Part shown: positions 13,964 to 14,488 of the stretch, piece after piece
How the letters are laid out: each line of letters opens with the position of its first letter
Position numbering within the stretch: position 1 is the first letter of the stretch
Assembly (NCBI GenBank): GCA_937890135.1
Contig: CALBYC010000205.1
Span: 1-14,488, forward strand
Source of the DNA: an uncultured Parabacteroides sp.
GTDB lineage: Bacteria > Bacteroidota > Bacteroidia > Bacteroidales > Tannerellaceae
Length of the DNA: 14,488 nucleotides
Direction: 5' to 3'
The notes under the pieces: model-generated
Databases searched by the model: none
Seen by the model: only the letters and a program-made list of their open reading frames with translations
What the model was told of the DNA's origin: nothing
Translations under genes and position numbers: made by a program

Positions 13964-14488
13964 ATGGAACAGACAAGAAGATGGTTTATAAAAGGAATGC
14001 TTGTTCCTCTCATCTTATTATTGGTTTCGTGTGCCAGTCGTAGGGTGGAACAGGTTTCTTTGCCGGCTGATTTTAAAGGGCCAAAGGCCTTGGAACGCTT
14101 GTATGGGGTAAAGATTACAGAGAATGACAACATATTTCTGTACAATGAAGGGGCACGTTGGTTGGGCGTCCCCCATCGTTTGGGGGGAATGAGCAAGCAG
14201 GGGGTGGATTGTTCCGGATTGACCATGCAGATTTACAAAGCCGTGTATAGGAAAAAAATCTCTCGTTCTGCTGCTGAAATGCTGAAAAAAGATTGCAAGA
14301 GAATCGGCCGTGGCCAATTGCATGAAGGGGATTTGGTGTTCTTCCGTACGGGAGGGGGGAAAAGGAATACGCCTAATCATGTTGGTGTTTATTTGAAAAA
14401 TGGACGGTTTATCCATACAAGCGCATCAAAGGGTGTCGTGGTAAGCAATTTGAACGAGCCTTATTATATGCGGACTTGGATTTGCGGG
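13964..14488 (+). CDS. NlpC/P60 (C40) cell-wall peptidase lipoprotein, 3' end cut by the window
   Basis: An open frame of 175 codons runs to the window edge. It begins with a lipoprotein signal, basic M-E-Q-T-R-R, a hydrophobic core and L-L-V-S-C with Cys23. The NlpC/P60 domain follows: catalytic Cys83 in V-D-C-S-G-L, E-G-D-L-V-F-F before the second block, His139 in N-H-V-G-V-Y, and the third polar residue His151 in F-I-H-T-S. Such enzymes cut peptide bonds in peptidoglycan stems, often gamma-D-Glu-diaminopimelate. The lipid anchor places it in the envelope. The frame covers nearly the whole catalytic domain, so only a short C-terminal piece is probably missing. The ATG at 13964 is preceded only by a weak AGGAA; earlier ATGs in the gap lead to an 8-codon frame. 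Confidence 0.92.
   Translation, partial: MEQTRRWFIKGMLVPLILLLVSCASRRVEQVSLPADFKGPKALERLYGVKITENDNIFLYNEGARWLGVPHRLGGMSKQGVDCSGLTMQIYKAVYRKKISRSAAEMLKKDCKRIGRGQLHEGDLVFFRTGGGKRNTPNHVGVYLKNGRFIHTSASKGVVVSNLNEPYYMRTWICG

Overview
The window looks like a chromosomal segment from a Bacteroidales bacterium (Bacteroides, Phocaeicola, Parabacteroides or a close relative). Reasons: several genes are preceded by the Bacteroidetes -7 box TAnnTTTG, twice with a TTTG -33 box at 19-20 bases; Shine-Dalgarno sites are mostly weak; lipoprotein signals end in S-C; the tRNA genes lack an encoded CCA; and SpeA, Ffh-FolD and the NodT-type efflux proteins read like that order. The genus cannot be fixed from the sequence alone.

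Layout. Positions 1-42 hold the first codons of a leftward gene with a signal-peptide-like start. Positions 102-2871 carry a leftward cluster: a NUDIX hydrolase, nicotinate phosphoribosyltransferase (pncB, overlapping the NUDIX gene by 4 bases) and a DHH/DHHA1 phosphoesterase with its own promoter. Positions 3203-8850 carry a rightward RND-type efflux locus. Its adaptor gene is broken by a frame-disrupting deletion. It is followed by a 1494-residue ORF in which an AcrB-like inner-membrane pump is fused in frame to a NodT/OprM-like outer-membrane lipoprotein. Positions 8851-9163 are a gene-free convergent region with a tandem palindromic element and terminators. Two identical tRNA-His genes (9164-9360) point left, followed by folD, ffh and speA, also leftward. 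From 13964 to the window end runs a rightward NlpC/P60 lipoprotein, cut off by the edge.

How it works together. The flanking genes are housekeeping: NAD salvage, small-nucleotide turnover, one-carbon metabolism, protein targeting, polyamine synthesis, histidine decoding and cell-wall hydrolysis. The efflux locus is the unusual part. The pump and its exit duct form one polypeptide with a lipoprotein signal peptide between them, which could act as a thirteenth membrane segment and be cut by signal peptidase II, giving pump and channel in the 1:1 ratio a tripartite pump needs. The adaptor that should bridge them is disrupted in this sequence, so the system is either recently inactivated, dependent on another adaptor, or affected by a local sequence error.
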